DNA of 29,263 nucleotides from Herpomyces periplanetae (GCA_009733715.1 WMKJ01000135.1:1-29263), one strand, 5' to 3'; positions 1-10,397 are shown, counted from the stretch's first letter. The notes: generated from the letters alone by a model not told the origin. Made by a program: numbers and translations.

Positions 1-1463
1 TCATCTATTAGCTTTTCTGTATCCTTATCAGATTTTTTAGGAGCGGGTAACTTGCAAGCCATGGAATTTTTACGCTGGCCAGCCATATCGAATACTTTTT
101 GCCAACGTTCCTGGCGTAAATCCTCTCTGCCGGGATTCTGTCTCTGCGCTTCATTGTATTCATGCGTACACTTATTAAACAATTGCGGGTTAACGTTCAT
201 CAGTAAATTTAACGCATTAATTACAAGGCCGTGAATGGTCCTATTAGAACGAACAAAGTCAGCGTAAGGGCGTTCGGAAGGATATAAGATAAGTTGAACA
301 AACCTATTCCAATGATTCTGCGAATTTTCATAAAGCGAAGAAAACATTATTGGCAGCACAATGTTGATATTCTCACTAACAAGAGTGCAAAAAAAGTCGT
401 TGTTCCAAAAATATAAAGCTCGTTCGGCAACCTAGAAAGAAATTATTGACAAGTTAATGGAACTTCATGGAGCATTTAATGTGGCGAATCCAAGAGGTGT
501 AGCCAGATTAAGAATGACGAGATGTTATGTATAAAATTAAAGGATTCCATGCAAATGGATTAGATAAATGAAATGCACAAAATTAGATTTTCGTACCTGA
601 AAATGAGGGCTGGCTACTGCTTTGGCTAACTGATGAAATAAAGGTTCTTCAACCTTGGCGAATTCTGCAGGATCCATGATTTCAAATATATCCTCCATTT
701 CATTGAGGAACATAACTTCCTTCGCACTGCTAACTTTTGGCCAGTAGCGTAACAGCCCTAGGACGACCTTATTTCACGGAAACAAACTAGTAAGCTAAAT
801 GGGTAACGTATAGATAATGAAGAAACGAGGATGGGTGAAGGAGAAAAAGAGGATATGAGATGGGTGTTGATGAGGATTAAATAGGATAAAAGTAAAAGAG
901 GAAACTTACTTCTTCAGTTAAGGAGGAATCTTTCTCAAGGAACTGAACCACACAATAGGCTAACTGTGGATGATACAAGCTCAAACATTTAACTTTGTGT
1001 AATGGAAGTAAAACTCTGGTTAGAAAAGATTTATGTTCCTCTTTAAGAGGTAGAGCAAAGCCATTAATTATTGAGCCGAGGATTTCTAATAACTCAGCTA
1101 TTCCGTTGAAGCGTTCAGTTTCATAGATAAATTGGAAGAATACGTGATTAATTGATCTTCGAATGAAGGATCTAAGATTGAGGAATTTTCCGTATATTCG
1201 ATGCAGGGTAGTTTTGAGTAAATCGCGCTCTCGAGGGTCCTCTGAATCGAATAACTCTAGTAATTGTAAGATGAAATTTTGATTTATGTATTGTTTGGCG
1301 ATATTTGTATTAAAATCTTGACTTTCGATGAAGCGTAAAAAAAATTCGTAGACCACGTGGATATGGGGCCATGCCACTTCTAACACAGGCTCATCCTCTT
1401 CAGGATCAAACATTACACCTTGGGGATTAACGGGGGGAGGGATGGGACGATTAAGGATAAACG
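1..1463 (-). CDS. PP2A regulatory subunit B56 (B'), 3' part, partial at both ends
   Basis: Targeting subunit of protein phosphatase 2A (PPP2R5 family; Rts1 in budding yeast, Par1 in fission yeast). The exons read on the minus strand are 1463-910, 767-597 and 431 to beyond base 1. They are joined in phase 0 by introns of 142 and 165 nt with GTAAGT/GTAC donors and AAG/TAG acceptors. The acceptor at 1465-1464 is inferred. The exons carry the family's most conserved blocks: [110 protein letters not shown] and HWNRFV. The frame is open to the window edge, so the C-terminus lies outside. The upstream third of the family (the LF..KL..C...FDF region and first HEAT repeats) is not recognisable in the next 4 kb upstream. 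The call is certain; the 5' gene structure is not. Confidence 0.93.
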
Positions 1464-4100
1464 CTAGGGATGAAATGGGAGATTTTAGAATGATAAGACT
1501 AATTTTTAGAATAACGGACGCAAGGTTATGCAGGCTAGGTTTGATTACTGCGTGAAAGGATTGGGACTGAAGCACAAAAGTATGTCTTTGATTAATTTGG
1601 TGGTGATGGCGGCTGGTTAGATGTGTGTGTTGTGTGTGTAGTTGAATGTTGTCTGTCTTGCGTGAAACGAGTGTCAACAAGATGAAAATGGCCTTTTTAC
1701 ATCGCGATGAGTGGATGGATGGTTTGCGTTGAAGATAAATTAATCAAACACGTTAACCAATTGTTGCAGTAAATGTGAATTGCACCAAATCAGTCGACTG
1801 CATGGGACTCGTACCGCCCTAGGGATAGTTATGCAGATGGATCTAGAAGTTTACCGGACCAGTTTTACCGTGAAGTGAGTTAAACTCGACTGCAATCATA
1901 TCGAAGAGCATGTTTTTTCAGAGAGGAGTATATACATGTGTGGATGTGGGGGAAAGGGGAGTAAGGGTGTGTATACGTATTTTCACATTGTTTTTCTTGT
2001 GTTTGTGTCGTTCGTATACTCGGTGATATTAATGACTGAAAGCGGCGAGTTAGCGCCTTGTGTGATGGGTTGGTAAATAATTATTTCACTTTAAAAGTGT
2101 CGTTAATGTTTAATTTTGAGGGGAAAATTTTGGATAACCTTGTTTAATATAACCTAATGTGAGCAGTGGGGTTAAACATTTAGCAAAGACTAATTATCTA
2201 AAAGAGATGAGGTGGAAGAACAATACCAAGATGATTACGGACATGGATATTTAAAAAACAAATGTATCATGATACCGCATTTGGTGTACAAATAGTAAGG
2301 CACAGGCTGAGTCGATTACCGTGTTGCTTTGTTAAAGCACGATAATTTTATTTGTGCGATTGGAAATAAGTGGACTTGAAGGAGAAGATTCTGCTAAAAG
2401 TTAACTGATGCAATGCACTGAAAAGGAAGACATACTAATATAATGAGTACTAACTAACTAGGAAAGGAAAATATAACAGGTACTAAGGTCCATGATTATG
2501 CGCGTTATGATAGGTGCATAGGTAGTGGGTTCTCTAGCGAATAAATAATTACATTTTGTGAATATTTGCTGCGATATAGTTTTAATGTATAACAATTTAC
2601 ATTATCTATTTTTATACTGAAAGCCTTACAAGGATATAACTTGTTCGAGCTAATTGCTCACATGGGCTACCGAGAAATATAACGGTGGGGATGACGGCGA
2701 CGCCGATGGAAATAGCGATGGATCAAAAAGCCGAGTAAATATGCATAGCAATACCAAGGTTAACTACGATGGCAGGTTTACTACGGCGCTGAGGGAACAT
2801 GGGAATGGTCAGCACGAGTGTAAGTGGACGTTCAGGTATCCGCAGTTATTCTGATTGTAAGCATGAGCCATGCAGTACTAATATATTGATAAACAGGTTG
2901 ATTTAGCGTAGAAGGATGTGGACGAGCGGGAATTCTAGAAATTTGGAAAGGGAGGATGTGAGTAGATTCTCGGACTGTGTGCAAAACGTAAAAGAATCGA
3001 AGAGACGTGGGATCCAGATTTGATATATGGATGCAGTGAAGTTTACTACTGTAATTTGAACAAGGTATTGTGGGAAACAGGAGTACTTATAATCAGGTGT
3101 GTATAGGTAAAGGCACCGAAGTGGACTAATATGCGGAAAGGTATAATTGGGGATTAAGCAGACGAAAAGTTTATGTTGGCCATGTACGTGTTAACGTGCA
3201 CACGATGTAGATCCAAGCACGGAGGGTGAGTGCATGTGTGCGCGTGTGGGTGGGTGTGGGTGAGGGTGAGGATGCTTGCATGAACGGATAGTACGATATG
3301 GAGTGGAATAAGAAATCAATATTGTTATATTCAGTGAATTAGCGCGGGAGCAGTCGACATAAGGAAGCTAACGACTCGAGAGATTACGTGGGTTAAGCAC
3401 GAGCGCACACTAGTGAGATAGTGAAATGGATGATTTAAGTGTACAAGAGTAGGTTAACGGATGGAGGAGGTTAAGTGGATCTTTATCAAGATTAATGGAG
3501 AATAGACGTGAAAATGCAGGCAGAAGAAGAGTAAAGGGAAGCAGCACGATGAAAATTTGGAGTGTACGTGGGAAACAGAATGAACAATCAAGTTGTAGTT
3601 TTAGGAAGGGCGGGAGAAGAAGTTGGATGACGATATTATACGGGTATAAGATGAGTAAAGGAAAATTTGGATTTCAAGGACGTGCTGAGAAGGCCAATAG
3701 GAAAATTTCCATGATGTGAACAGGCGCATTGAATACCAAAGAATATGGCATGGAAGACGATAACAAGTTAAAATTAGGAATCTAGAAGAAGGTTTCGAGA
3801 ATATCTTTGTTTATGCGAAATATTAAGCGAGAAACATGACAAATAATTTGAATGGTATTTACACGATGGAGATAACGGTTAAAAGTTAGTGGTAAGGATA
3901 ACTCGGTGGGAATGGGTAGATTTAATGAATTGGAAGTGAACGGTTTAGGGTGGGGTTAACGGCAGGAAGGGATAACGTGGGGAAGATGCCACATGTGTTT
4001 AAATAGATGAAGATTGAACGGATAATTTAAAGTACGGGGAAGATGGGTTGATATAGAAAAGAGATGTGGGTGTGAGTTAGGGTGGAGAGGGGGAATAGGG
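1464..4100. other. Purine-rich spacer without recognisable gene
   Basis: About 2.6 kb upstream of the visible B56 exons. The plus strand is strongly G/A-rich, more so towards the right, so the B56 sense strand is C/T-rich, as in fungal leaders and introns. The only open frames are short and lack recognisable motifs or good splice context. It may hold a long 5' intron or leader of B56, its missing 5' exons, or simple spacer. I see no tRNA, transposon ends or conserved coding block in it. Confidence 0.5.
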
Positions 4101-4120
4101 ATAATTGGACAGGTGTACTC

Positions 4121-4132
4121 GGGGGGGGGGGG
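4121..4132 (+). repeat. Homopolymer of 12 G
   Basis: Twelve consecutive G after a C at 4120, inside the purine-rich spacer. Such runs are prone to slippage and to sequencing or assembly length error. Every frame crossing it should be distrusted. Confidence 0.95.
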
Positions 4133-4608
4133 TAGTATGGGGAGGAGAGGATAAGGCGGAGGATTATGGAGAAGAGGGAATTGGGGAAGGGATTGAGGTG
4201 AAAAGATATTTCGAGGTGTTCATACATGATGTAGAAGGATATGATGAAAGGAGTATAAATGGGGTGGGAAGTAGAGAATTGAATATACAGAAAAGGATAG
4301 CGGGGAACTGGACGGTGACGAAGGGGGAGTTAGAGAGATGGAATGGGAGAATAGCGAGTAAGTGCCGGGGTAAGCACTAGAATGTACCGATATAGGATAG
4401 TATTGTGGGGAGGATATGGTAAGAATGAGAGAGAGCGGGAGAAGAGGGTTGTGGGAAAGTTTAGATGGGATGGGATAGCCGATTTTCCCGGGGTTGGGAG
4501 GGGGTAGGAAATCAATGATGAAAGAGAGTATCAAAGGTAAGGTCAGATATAGAGAGAAGAAGTGATGAACCAATTTTTAAGATTTGGTAAGTGTGCAGGT
4601 ATGGAGAG

Positions 4609-4676
4609 GAGGGGAAGGGAGGGGAGGAGAGGGGAGAGGAATGGAGAGGGGAGAAGAGAAGAGGTGGAAAGACGTG
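4609..4676 (+). repeat. GA-rich tract with G-quadruplex motif
   Basis: Almost pure G/A on the plus strand. Bases 4611-4634 contain four runs of three or four G separated by 1-6 bases, which meets the usual G-quadruplex pattern. Located in the non-coding spacer between the divergent B56 and elongase genes. Confidence 0.8.
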
Positions 4677-4699
4677 GATGTGGATGCGTGCGTGGACGT

Positions 4700-4717
4700 G
4701 GGCACGGGCACGGGCAC
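4700..4717 (+). repeat. Hexamer array (GGGCAC)3
   Basis: Three exact tandem copies of GGGCAC, the first of a series of hexanucleotide arrays with different units in this spacer. Confidence 0.9.
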
Positions 4718-5052
4718 GGATAGACATATTCAGTTATACAGAGGAGTACATAGGAAGAAATAGGTGGGGGAGCTATACACTAGTGTTTACGCAGGGTAGA
4801 GGTGAAGACGAATACAAATGGGGGCAGATGGGGAGTAATGCAGGTATGAATAGGAGTAGATGGAGGAAGATGAACGGTACAGACACAAATACAGGGAGGA
4901 CTGATCGAAATAGATACATAAACAAAGAAGAGAGAATACAGATGGGAAAAGGCGAATAAACGGGGATGTAGGTAGATAAGCGCACGGAGGAAAAAGGATG
5001 GGAGAGGAGGGCAGGCGAAGAGAGAAATAGATACATATACACAGGCAGAGAT

Positions 5053-5090
5053 GGGGACGGGGACGGGGATGGGGATGGGGATGGGGATGG
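5053..5090 (+). repeat. Hexamer array (GGGGAY)6
   Basis: Two GGGGAC units followed by four GGGGAT units and a final GG. Six G4 runs spaced by two bases make this the strongest G-quadruplex candidate in the window. It is read as Pro-Ile/Pro-Val repeats on the minus strand only because the period is a multiple of three. Confidence 0.95.
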
Positions 5091-5102
5091 ACCTGGACAG
5101 AA

Positions 5103-5150
5103 ACACGGACACGGACACGGACACAGACACAGACACAGACACAGACACGG
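5103..5150 (+). repeat. Hexamer array (ACACRG)8
   Basis: Eight tandem units: three ACACGG, four ACACAG, one ACACGG. Begins 13 bases after the GGGGAY array. No stop codon arises in several frames, which explains the long minus-strand Val-Ser-rich open frames here. Confidence 0.95.
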
Positions 5151-5209
5151 ACACATCCATATTCATACACAAATAGATATACACACATGTGCACACGCAG
5201 ACGCAGACG

Positions 5210-5229
5210 CACACACACACACACACACA
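5210..5229 (+). repeat. (CA)10 microsatellite with CA/TA-rich continuation
   Basis: Ten CA dinucleotides, followed to about 5285 by interrupted CACATA/TACACA sequence. Simple-sequence DNA, not coding. Confidence 0.95.
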
Positions 5230-5307
5230 TACACATATACACACACATACACATATACACACCTATACAAACACAAATAGATATACAACGCACATGTAAA
5301 AGCACAA

Positions 5308-5349
5308 GCATACGCATACGCATCCGCATACGCACACGCACATGCACAC
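5308..5349 (+). repeat. Degenerate GCATAC/GCACAC hexamer array
   Basis: Seven tandem hexamers, mostly GCATAC, GCATCC, GCACAC and GCACAT, then degenerate GCA-rich sequence to about 5375. Fourth unit type in the spacer with the same six-base period. Confidence 0.85.
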
Positions 5350-5699
5350 GCATGCACACACGCACGCACACACTCCATTGCTCAGTTATACACAAACACT
5401 CTCAATCAACTATACAGTCTCTCACCTACAACAGTAATAACGCACATATACAGATACACAAAAGTAGCACAGAAAGACCGTGGCGGCAGCAGCACAAATT
5501 GACGCATGGGTACGGGAACGGGCGCGCGCAAGCGCACATACACTCACACAAGCTGCAACAGCTTCTTTACGCACAGCGATAGAATCCAAGGCCGTAATCA
5601 TCATTGTCATGACATACAGACATAGATATATGCTTGTATGCATGCAAGCATTCATGAGTGCATTCATGCATCGCTTACCGGCGTGTTAATCTACACGAA

Positions 5700-6931
5700 C
5701 GGCCAATACAGTAAATCATGCCCCAAACAGCACAAGCGCCAGGCGCACAGTCGCTCTCACCAATCAAAAAACCAGACAAAACGACAGTTCCAAGGCAGAA
5801 AAAGCAAAACCCGTTAAAAGTGGAGTAAATTTGCCGCCAAACGTGACCATGCAATCTGACCAATACGCGCTCCCATCTTTTCTCTCAACTCTCATCGAAC
5901 ATCTATATTTGTTTAATTAAATTGAAAATGGACATTACACCTTCCTAATGGGGAAAATGGAGTAATTTAAACTCGTAAAAACGATGTTCCCGTAAAGATT
6001 GGTGGTTGGTAGCTTTGGGTCGATAGTTCTTTCCTGAAAAAGGTGTGTATGTCATCACAATGTACATGTCTGTTGGAGAAGGGAGCAAAATATTTAAACT
6101 TCCTCGGTTTCCCCCCTTCTAAGTAACTTCTCCACTTCCTCCTTTTCACTTTCTTTTTTATCTTTTTTAACTTTGTTTTGTTAACAAATTTACTCTATCA
6201 TTACTTTCCCCTATTTTATTTACCCTTCTTCTTAATCCCCCCCACCATTATCTTAATTACAAAGCTACCTTCACTTGTTATCATTTTTAACTATCGTCAT
6301 CATCATCATAGCCTTCAATAGCCATCCATCACCTTCTTCACCCTCTTTCTACTTTTTCCCATCCAAATCTTATGCTATCGATTCCCGTTTTAAAAAAAAA
6401 ACCCCATTCTCACACAATTCCACCTTCCATGCTAATATACAATCTTTAACGTACTCTACTCTATCGCGTCTTTAATTATACCCGACTCCCCCTCCCTTTC
6501 ATCCTCTTTTCCTCCGCTTTCACAGGTATACTCCAATCTTTTACCCTCCTCGCATCGGTGATATTTATAAGAAAGGGAAAAAAATCCCCTCTACCCCTCC
6601 TCTTCTTTTCCATATTTAACTCTGTCTATCTATACACGCATATAGGTATACATATATGTGTCGATATAAGTACATACATATATACATATTAAAACATATC
6701 GTTATATAATATTCTTTACCTCCCGATTTCACCACTTCAAGTTCACCTTCGTGATCTTTTACCCTTTCTATATCTTATCTTTCTCCTCTTCCATCCTAAA
6801 GCTAATCCACTTCACTATTCATTTTTAATTCACTGGCCGTCGCCCTAATCCATTCCCTTCCTCTGTTTCATCGCAGCCTTTGATCTTCCCATTAACCGAC
6901 CGTATTCTTTCAGTCTTCCTCTCTGTTCATC
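5700..6931 (+). promoter_or_regulatory. 5' flank of the elongase gene, CA- then CT-rich
   Basis: No gene is recognisable. The plus strand passes from C/A-rich (about 5700-5860) to a long C/T-rich stretch (about 6100-6930) running up to the elongase ATG, typical of fungal promoters and leaders. An AT-rich stretch with alternating TATA/CATA lies at about 6635-6715 and could serve as core promoter. The transcription start cannot be set from sequence alone. Confidence 0.5.
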
Positions 6932-8136
6932 ATGTCTCCTCCTGCATGGATTGAATTCGGGCCCCCTACCCTCGACCGTCCATTCGGTTTAAAACTATGG
7001 CCTATCTTCGAACATTTCTTCGAAATCATCAAAGGTTACAAGCCTCAGGACTTTCGTTATATCCAAGGCAAAACTCCCCTCTCAACCCTACCCGTCTGTC
7101 TGTCACTACTGATACTCTATTATGCAATCATCTTCGGCGGTCGTCAATTCATGAAAAATCGCCCTCCCTTCCAACTAAATCGTATCTTTCAAATTCACAA
7201 TCTCAGTCTAACCTGTGTCAGTGGTTGCCTGGTTCTATTATTTTTTGAGCGAATGATCCCCAAAATCGCCCGTCGTGGTCTTTTCTATACCATATGTCAT
7301 CCCGATGGTGGTTGGTCCAAAGAATTAATGATACTCTACTACGTACGTTATCCCTTTACTACCCAATCTCCCTTTTCCATCCCTTCCTTTTACTAATCCT
7401 CCTCTCTCCCCAGATTAATTACCTGACCAAATACGTCGAACTATTCGATACAATCTTCTTGTGCCTAAAAAAGAAACCTTTAAGTCAGTCTCCTTTCTCT
7501 TTTCCCTCCCCCATTTTTTCTCAATCTTTCAATTCCTACCTATTGATTTCTTTCTAACCCCTTCCCCCACATATAGCCTTTTTGCACACCTACCATCATG
7601 GTGCCACTGCATTACTTTGCTACGTTCAACTTATCGGGCGTACTTCCGTTTCTTGGATTGTTATTTGCCTCAACCTCATGGTACACGTCGTCATGTATTG
7701 GTACTACTTCCAATGCGCTCGTGGTGTGAAGATCTGGTGGAAGAGATACATCACAATCATGCAGATCGCTCAATTTGTCATTGACCTCAGTAAGTTCGAT
7801 TCAGTTTCCCCTTACCTTTTATTCCCATACAACAACAATTACTCATTTACTTTCACTTCAGGTTTCGTTTACTTTGCATCCTACACCTACTTTGCCGCCG
7901 CTTACTTCCCCCGTTTACCTAATATGGGTTCATGTAATGGTGAAGAATTCGCCGCCGCTGCCGGTATCAGTATCCTCAGCTCCTACTTACTTTTATTTAT
8001 TTCCTTTTACTTCTCCACTTACAAGAAAGCCGCTGCGGCCAAAAGTCGCGCTCGTGCCGCTGCCAAACGTGCTCTGGCAGACGCTAAGAAAGAGGGTATT
8101 GTTGGCGTTAAAAATATAGTTAACGTTAGTTCTTAA
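6932..8136 (+). CDS. ELO-family very-long-chain fatty acid elongase
   Basis: 3-ketoacyl-CoA synthase of the ER membrane, condensing malonyl-CoA with long acyl-CoA in fatty acid elongation (sphingolipid and membrane supply). Exons: 6932-7342, 7414-7483, 7577-7789 and 7862-8136, with introns of 71, 93 and 72 nt (donors GTACGT, GTCAGT, GTAAGT; all end in AG), giving 322 residues. Family signatures appear in order across the junctions: [27 protein letters not shown], the catalytic histidine box HTYHH at 164-168, [16 protein letters not shown] and [13 protein letters not shown]. Several hydrophobic segments fit the multi-pass topology. The C-terminal 38 residues form an Ala/Lys/Arg-rich tail rather than the short KKxx-like ends of many homologues. 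The start ATG follows a CT-rich leader. Which of the yeast Elo1/2/3 types it matches cannot be decided. Confidence 0.95.
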
Positions 8137-8960
8137 GGCATCTCTTAATCTTAAGAACCTTTGCAAATCAATTATGGCAGAAAAGGTCATCTATACCGGT
8201 CTTCATCTACCATGATTAACTGGAGCTACGTTAGACGGTGGATGTTTTTCGGTTAGTGCTCGCTTTGATTCGATTAATACTTGCGTCGGTCGCGACATTC
8301 CCGTACTATTTTTATTGCTTTTTATCTTTGGAGTGACAACTTTTGAAATTTTGCCTGTGCAATATTGTGTGTATGTACGGGCGGGTGTTGCATCTGGCAC
8401 TTTTGCCGCTTCCTGAATTTTATATTTTTTGGCACCTGTTAAACTCTTCAATTGTTTTTTTCATACGAGTGATCCTCATTTGTTTACTCAGTATATAATC
8501 CGTTTTTTGTTACATTAATAAGAGAAGGTTGAAACGTGGGAAAAGCTGTTGATGAATTTTGTCATTATACATGCATTTTGAGCATTCAAGTTCTCTTCTG
8601 ATGTTATAACCCATGTCACTGCTTGGCTCTTCACTTAAACCTTTTTATCGTCTCGGTTAGATGTTCATAATGGTAATAGAGTTATCCATTTTCTCCTTTC
8701 TGAATCAAAATTTATTGTAATTCTCCCTCTAGAAGTTTAGGGTCTTATTTCCTTTTTCTTAAATTTGTGTCTTCGGTCATTTCTTTAGCTTTTCGACCTC
8801 TGTGTTATATTCACTACTCGGTTTCAATCTTTCTCCTACCATTAACCCTTGAACCTTTGTATGCAATTAGGCTTCTATCTTCATTATGTGACATCAAACT
8901 AATAGTAATCCTTTTGTTTCTTCAACGTTGGGTTCATGCGTGCCCCAAATATTTCTCCGC
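8137..8960. other. Intergenic, no gene seen
   Basis: 3' flank of the elongase and distal upstream region of Cox6. T-rich on the plus strand. Short open frames on both strands lack usable ATG starts or recognisable motifs. Confidence 0.5.
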
Positions 8961-8981
8961 TTATCCGCTAACTTTGCCTTG

Positions 8982-9129
8982 GCCGAACCTTCGGCTCGGA
9001 ATGTCTCCCGGCTTCCACTCATCCAGTTAATCTTTACCCCGGCTTCTCGGCTCCTCGGTACATCCTTACGTAAGAGTCCGGCTTGTCGAGCCAATTCTCC
9101 TGCACGTGATATCACGGATGATTGCGGCT
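8982..9129 (+). promoter_or_regulatory. Cox6 promoter with CGGCT repeats, CCAAT and CACGTG
   Basis: A C/G-rich island upstream of Cox6. It holds a hairpin (GCCGAA at 8982-8987, TTCGGC at 8990-8995) and CGGCT at 8992, 9009, 9040, 9048, 9079 and 9125. A CCAAT box lies at 9091-9095, and CACGTG at 9103-9108 overlaps the palindrome GTGATATCAC (9106-9115). CCAAT is the site of the Hap2/3/5 complex, which controls respiratory genes in yeasts. The match here is by motif only. Confidence 0.5.
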
Positions 9130-9294
9130 AATTTTGTGCTTGTGTCCAAACAGTTCCAAATTTATCGGTCAACGGTACTTTTAACCACAATTTATCTTAT
9201 TTTTTGTGCCAGATTACACTCACCAGATCAACACTTTGTGCATTCTTCATTACATATTGCTTCAACGTTTATGTGCACAATTTATCCCTTCAGT

Positions 9295-9921
9295 ATGAAG
9301 TTCTCAAATGGTTTTCTCCCAAGGTTGATCGGGCTTAGGAGTTTTTCCCTGCCCAATCGTCGTTACACGTCTAATGCCATGTTCAATGTTCATAAAACTT
9401 ACGGTTCACTTGATCAAAGGATAACATCGTTACATAGCTCAGCATTCATTAATTATAAATGCTTCTCTACGCGTTCTCACTCATTAAGTAACAGTGATGG
9501 ACACGAAGAAGAAACTTTTGAACAATTTACCCAACGGTACACCTTTTATTCCTCTATTATTCGTCCTCTTTCCTTTCCCTTCCTTCCCCGTCTTACGGTA
9601 CGCTAACATAAATTTAGCTTCGAGACCGAGTTTAATCGTGTCAACGATGTTTTTGATTTACAGCGTACGCTAAACAATGCTTTTGCCTACGATTTAGTCC
9701 CCAGCGTTTCAGTGTGTGAAGCTGCCTTACGAGCAGCTCGACGCGTCAATGATTTTCCAACGGCTGTGCGAATTTTCGAGGGAATCAGAGCTAAAGTGGA
9801 AACCGAGGCTCAGTATTCCGACTATTTACAAAGCCTAGACTCCCTGCGCAAAGAACTTGGTGTACCTTTGCGTGAAGAATTATACCCTACTTCCGCTGAA
9901 TCTACCGCATTTCACGCATAA
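9295..9921 (+). CDS. COX6: Cytochrome c oxidase subunit 6 (mammalian subunit 5A homologue)
   Basis: Nuclear-encoded matrix-side subunit of mitochondrial complex IV. Exon 1 is 9295-9536 and exon 2 is 9618-9921, with an 81-nt GTACAC...TTAG intron splitting an Arg codon; product 181 residues. The mature part matches the family closely: EEETFEQFTQR, then FETEF.RV.DVFDLQRTLNN, FAYDLVPS, EAALRAARRVND, AVRIFEGI and LRKELGVPLREELYP. The first 60 or so residues are rich in Arg, Ser and hydrophobics with few acids, fitting a mitochondrial presequence. ATG 9295 was chosen because it gives a presequence of usual kind; the same frame is open upstream with another ATG at 9118, which would add 59 poorly charged residues. 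The promoter carries CCAAT and CACGTG. Confidence 0.93.
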
Positions 9922-9927
9922 ACCGTA

Positions 9928-10149
9928 CTATGTAGTCATGAATGCATACACATCTAAATCTTCAACGTGATAATTTTCCCTTACCTGTGCACGTGCTAAT
10001 TTGTACGTGTATGCCCTAAGAATTATTGAGTCGTCTATGCCAGTAATTCTGCCTACTCGGCCTGTTTCAATAGTACCAACAAAGTCTCTGGTATTAATAC
10101 TCTTATATTTGGGCAACTTGTTTGACGTTCCGCGTTTCGTAGCCGGCAT
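9928..10149 (-). CDS. Hypothetical 73-residue protein, unrecognised
   Basis: ATG-started frame of 73 residues whose stop lies 6 bases beyond the Cox6 stop, so the two would be convergent with overlapping transcripts. The N-terminus is basic (KRGTSNKLPKYK). It is followed by a segment with GTIETGRVGRITGIDD and a helix-like part ending LARAQVRENYHVEDLDVYAF. The composition looks protein-like and not low-complexity, but I recognise no family. A CAG/GTAAGG splice donor occurs at the codons after LARAQ (about 9984), so the last 18 residues might be intron and the real gene longer. It could also be an antisense accident. Confidence 0.35.
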   Translation of the reverse strand: MPATKRGTSNKLPKYKSINTRDFVGTIETGRVGRITGIDDSIILRAYTYKLARAQVRENYHVEDLDVYAFMTT

Positions 10150-10397
10150 TTGGATACTCGAAAATTTTCGCTAAAATCATTTGAATGCTGTTGATTAAAT
10201 TTACTCCCTTTGCCTATACAAACGTATTCGTTCTACAGTATGTTGTAAAACTACTCACGTTTGGAATACACATGTGTGTCAGCGTTATCACACTTAATAA
10301 TTTTAGCTGGTGCTTAACTACAGTGCATTTCGAGTAATCATCAACTTCAAACGTCGGCTAGTTAAATGTGCAGATTTAATCATCCCGTGAAATTTTA

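Noticed and set aside
1464-1680. N-terminal 70-residue extension of the B56 frame
   Set aside because: No homology to B56, starts at TTG and contains a pyrimidine-rich stretch ending in TAG at 1466-1464 that fits an intron end.
4027-4727. Minus-strand Pro/Ser/Leu-rich frames and plus-strand Gly/Glu-rich frames
   Set aside because: Products of the purine-rich strand; low complexity, mutually overlapping, no domain and broken by the G12 run.
5053-5090. (GGGGAY)6 as interstitial telomere repeat
   Set aside because: The unit does not match TTAGGG or known fungal telomere variants, and neighbouring arrays have other units of the same period.
4780-5395. Long overlapping minus-strand open frames rich in Cys-Val, Ser-Val and Pro-Ile
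   Set aside because: They are translations of CA and hexamer repeats; a period of six leaves several frames free of stops. Composition is pure repeat and three frames overlap.
8203-8451. 82-residue minus-strand frame after the elongase
   Set aside because: Starts at TTG right after a stop; the first in-frame ATG leaves only about 31 residues, with no motif. Protein-like composition noted but not enough.
8767-9131. Open frames on both strands over the Cox6 upstream region
   Set aside because: Alternative starts, mutual overlap and no domain; the sequence is better explained as promoter.
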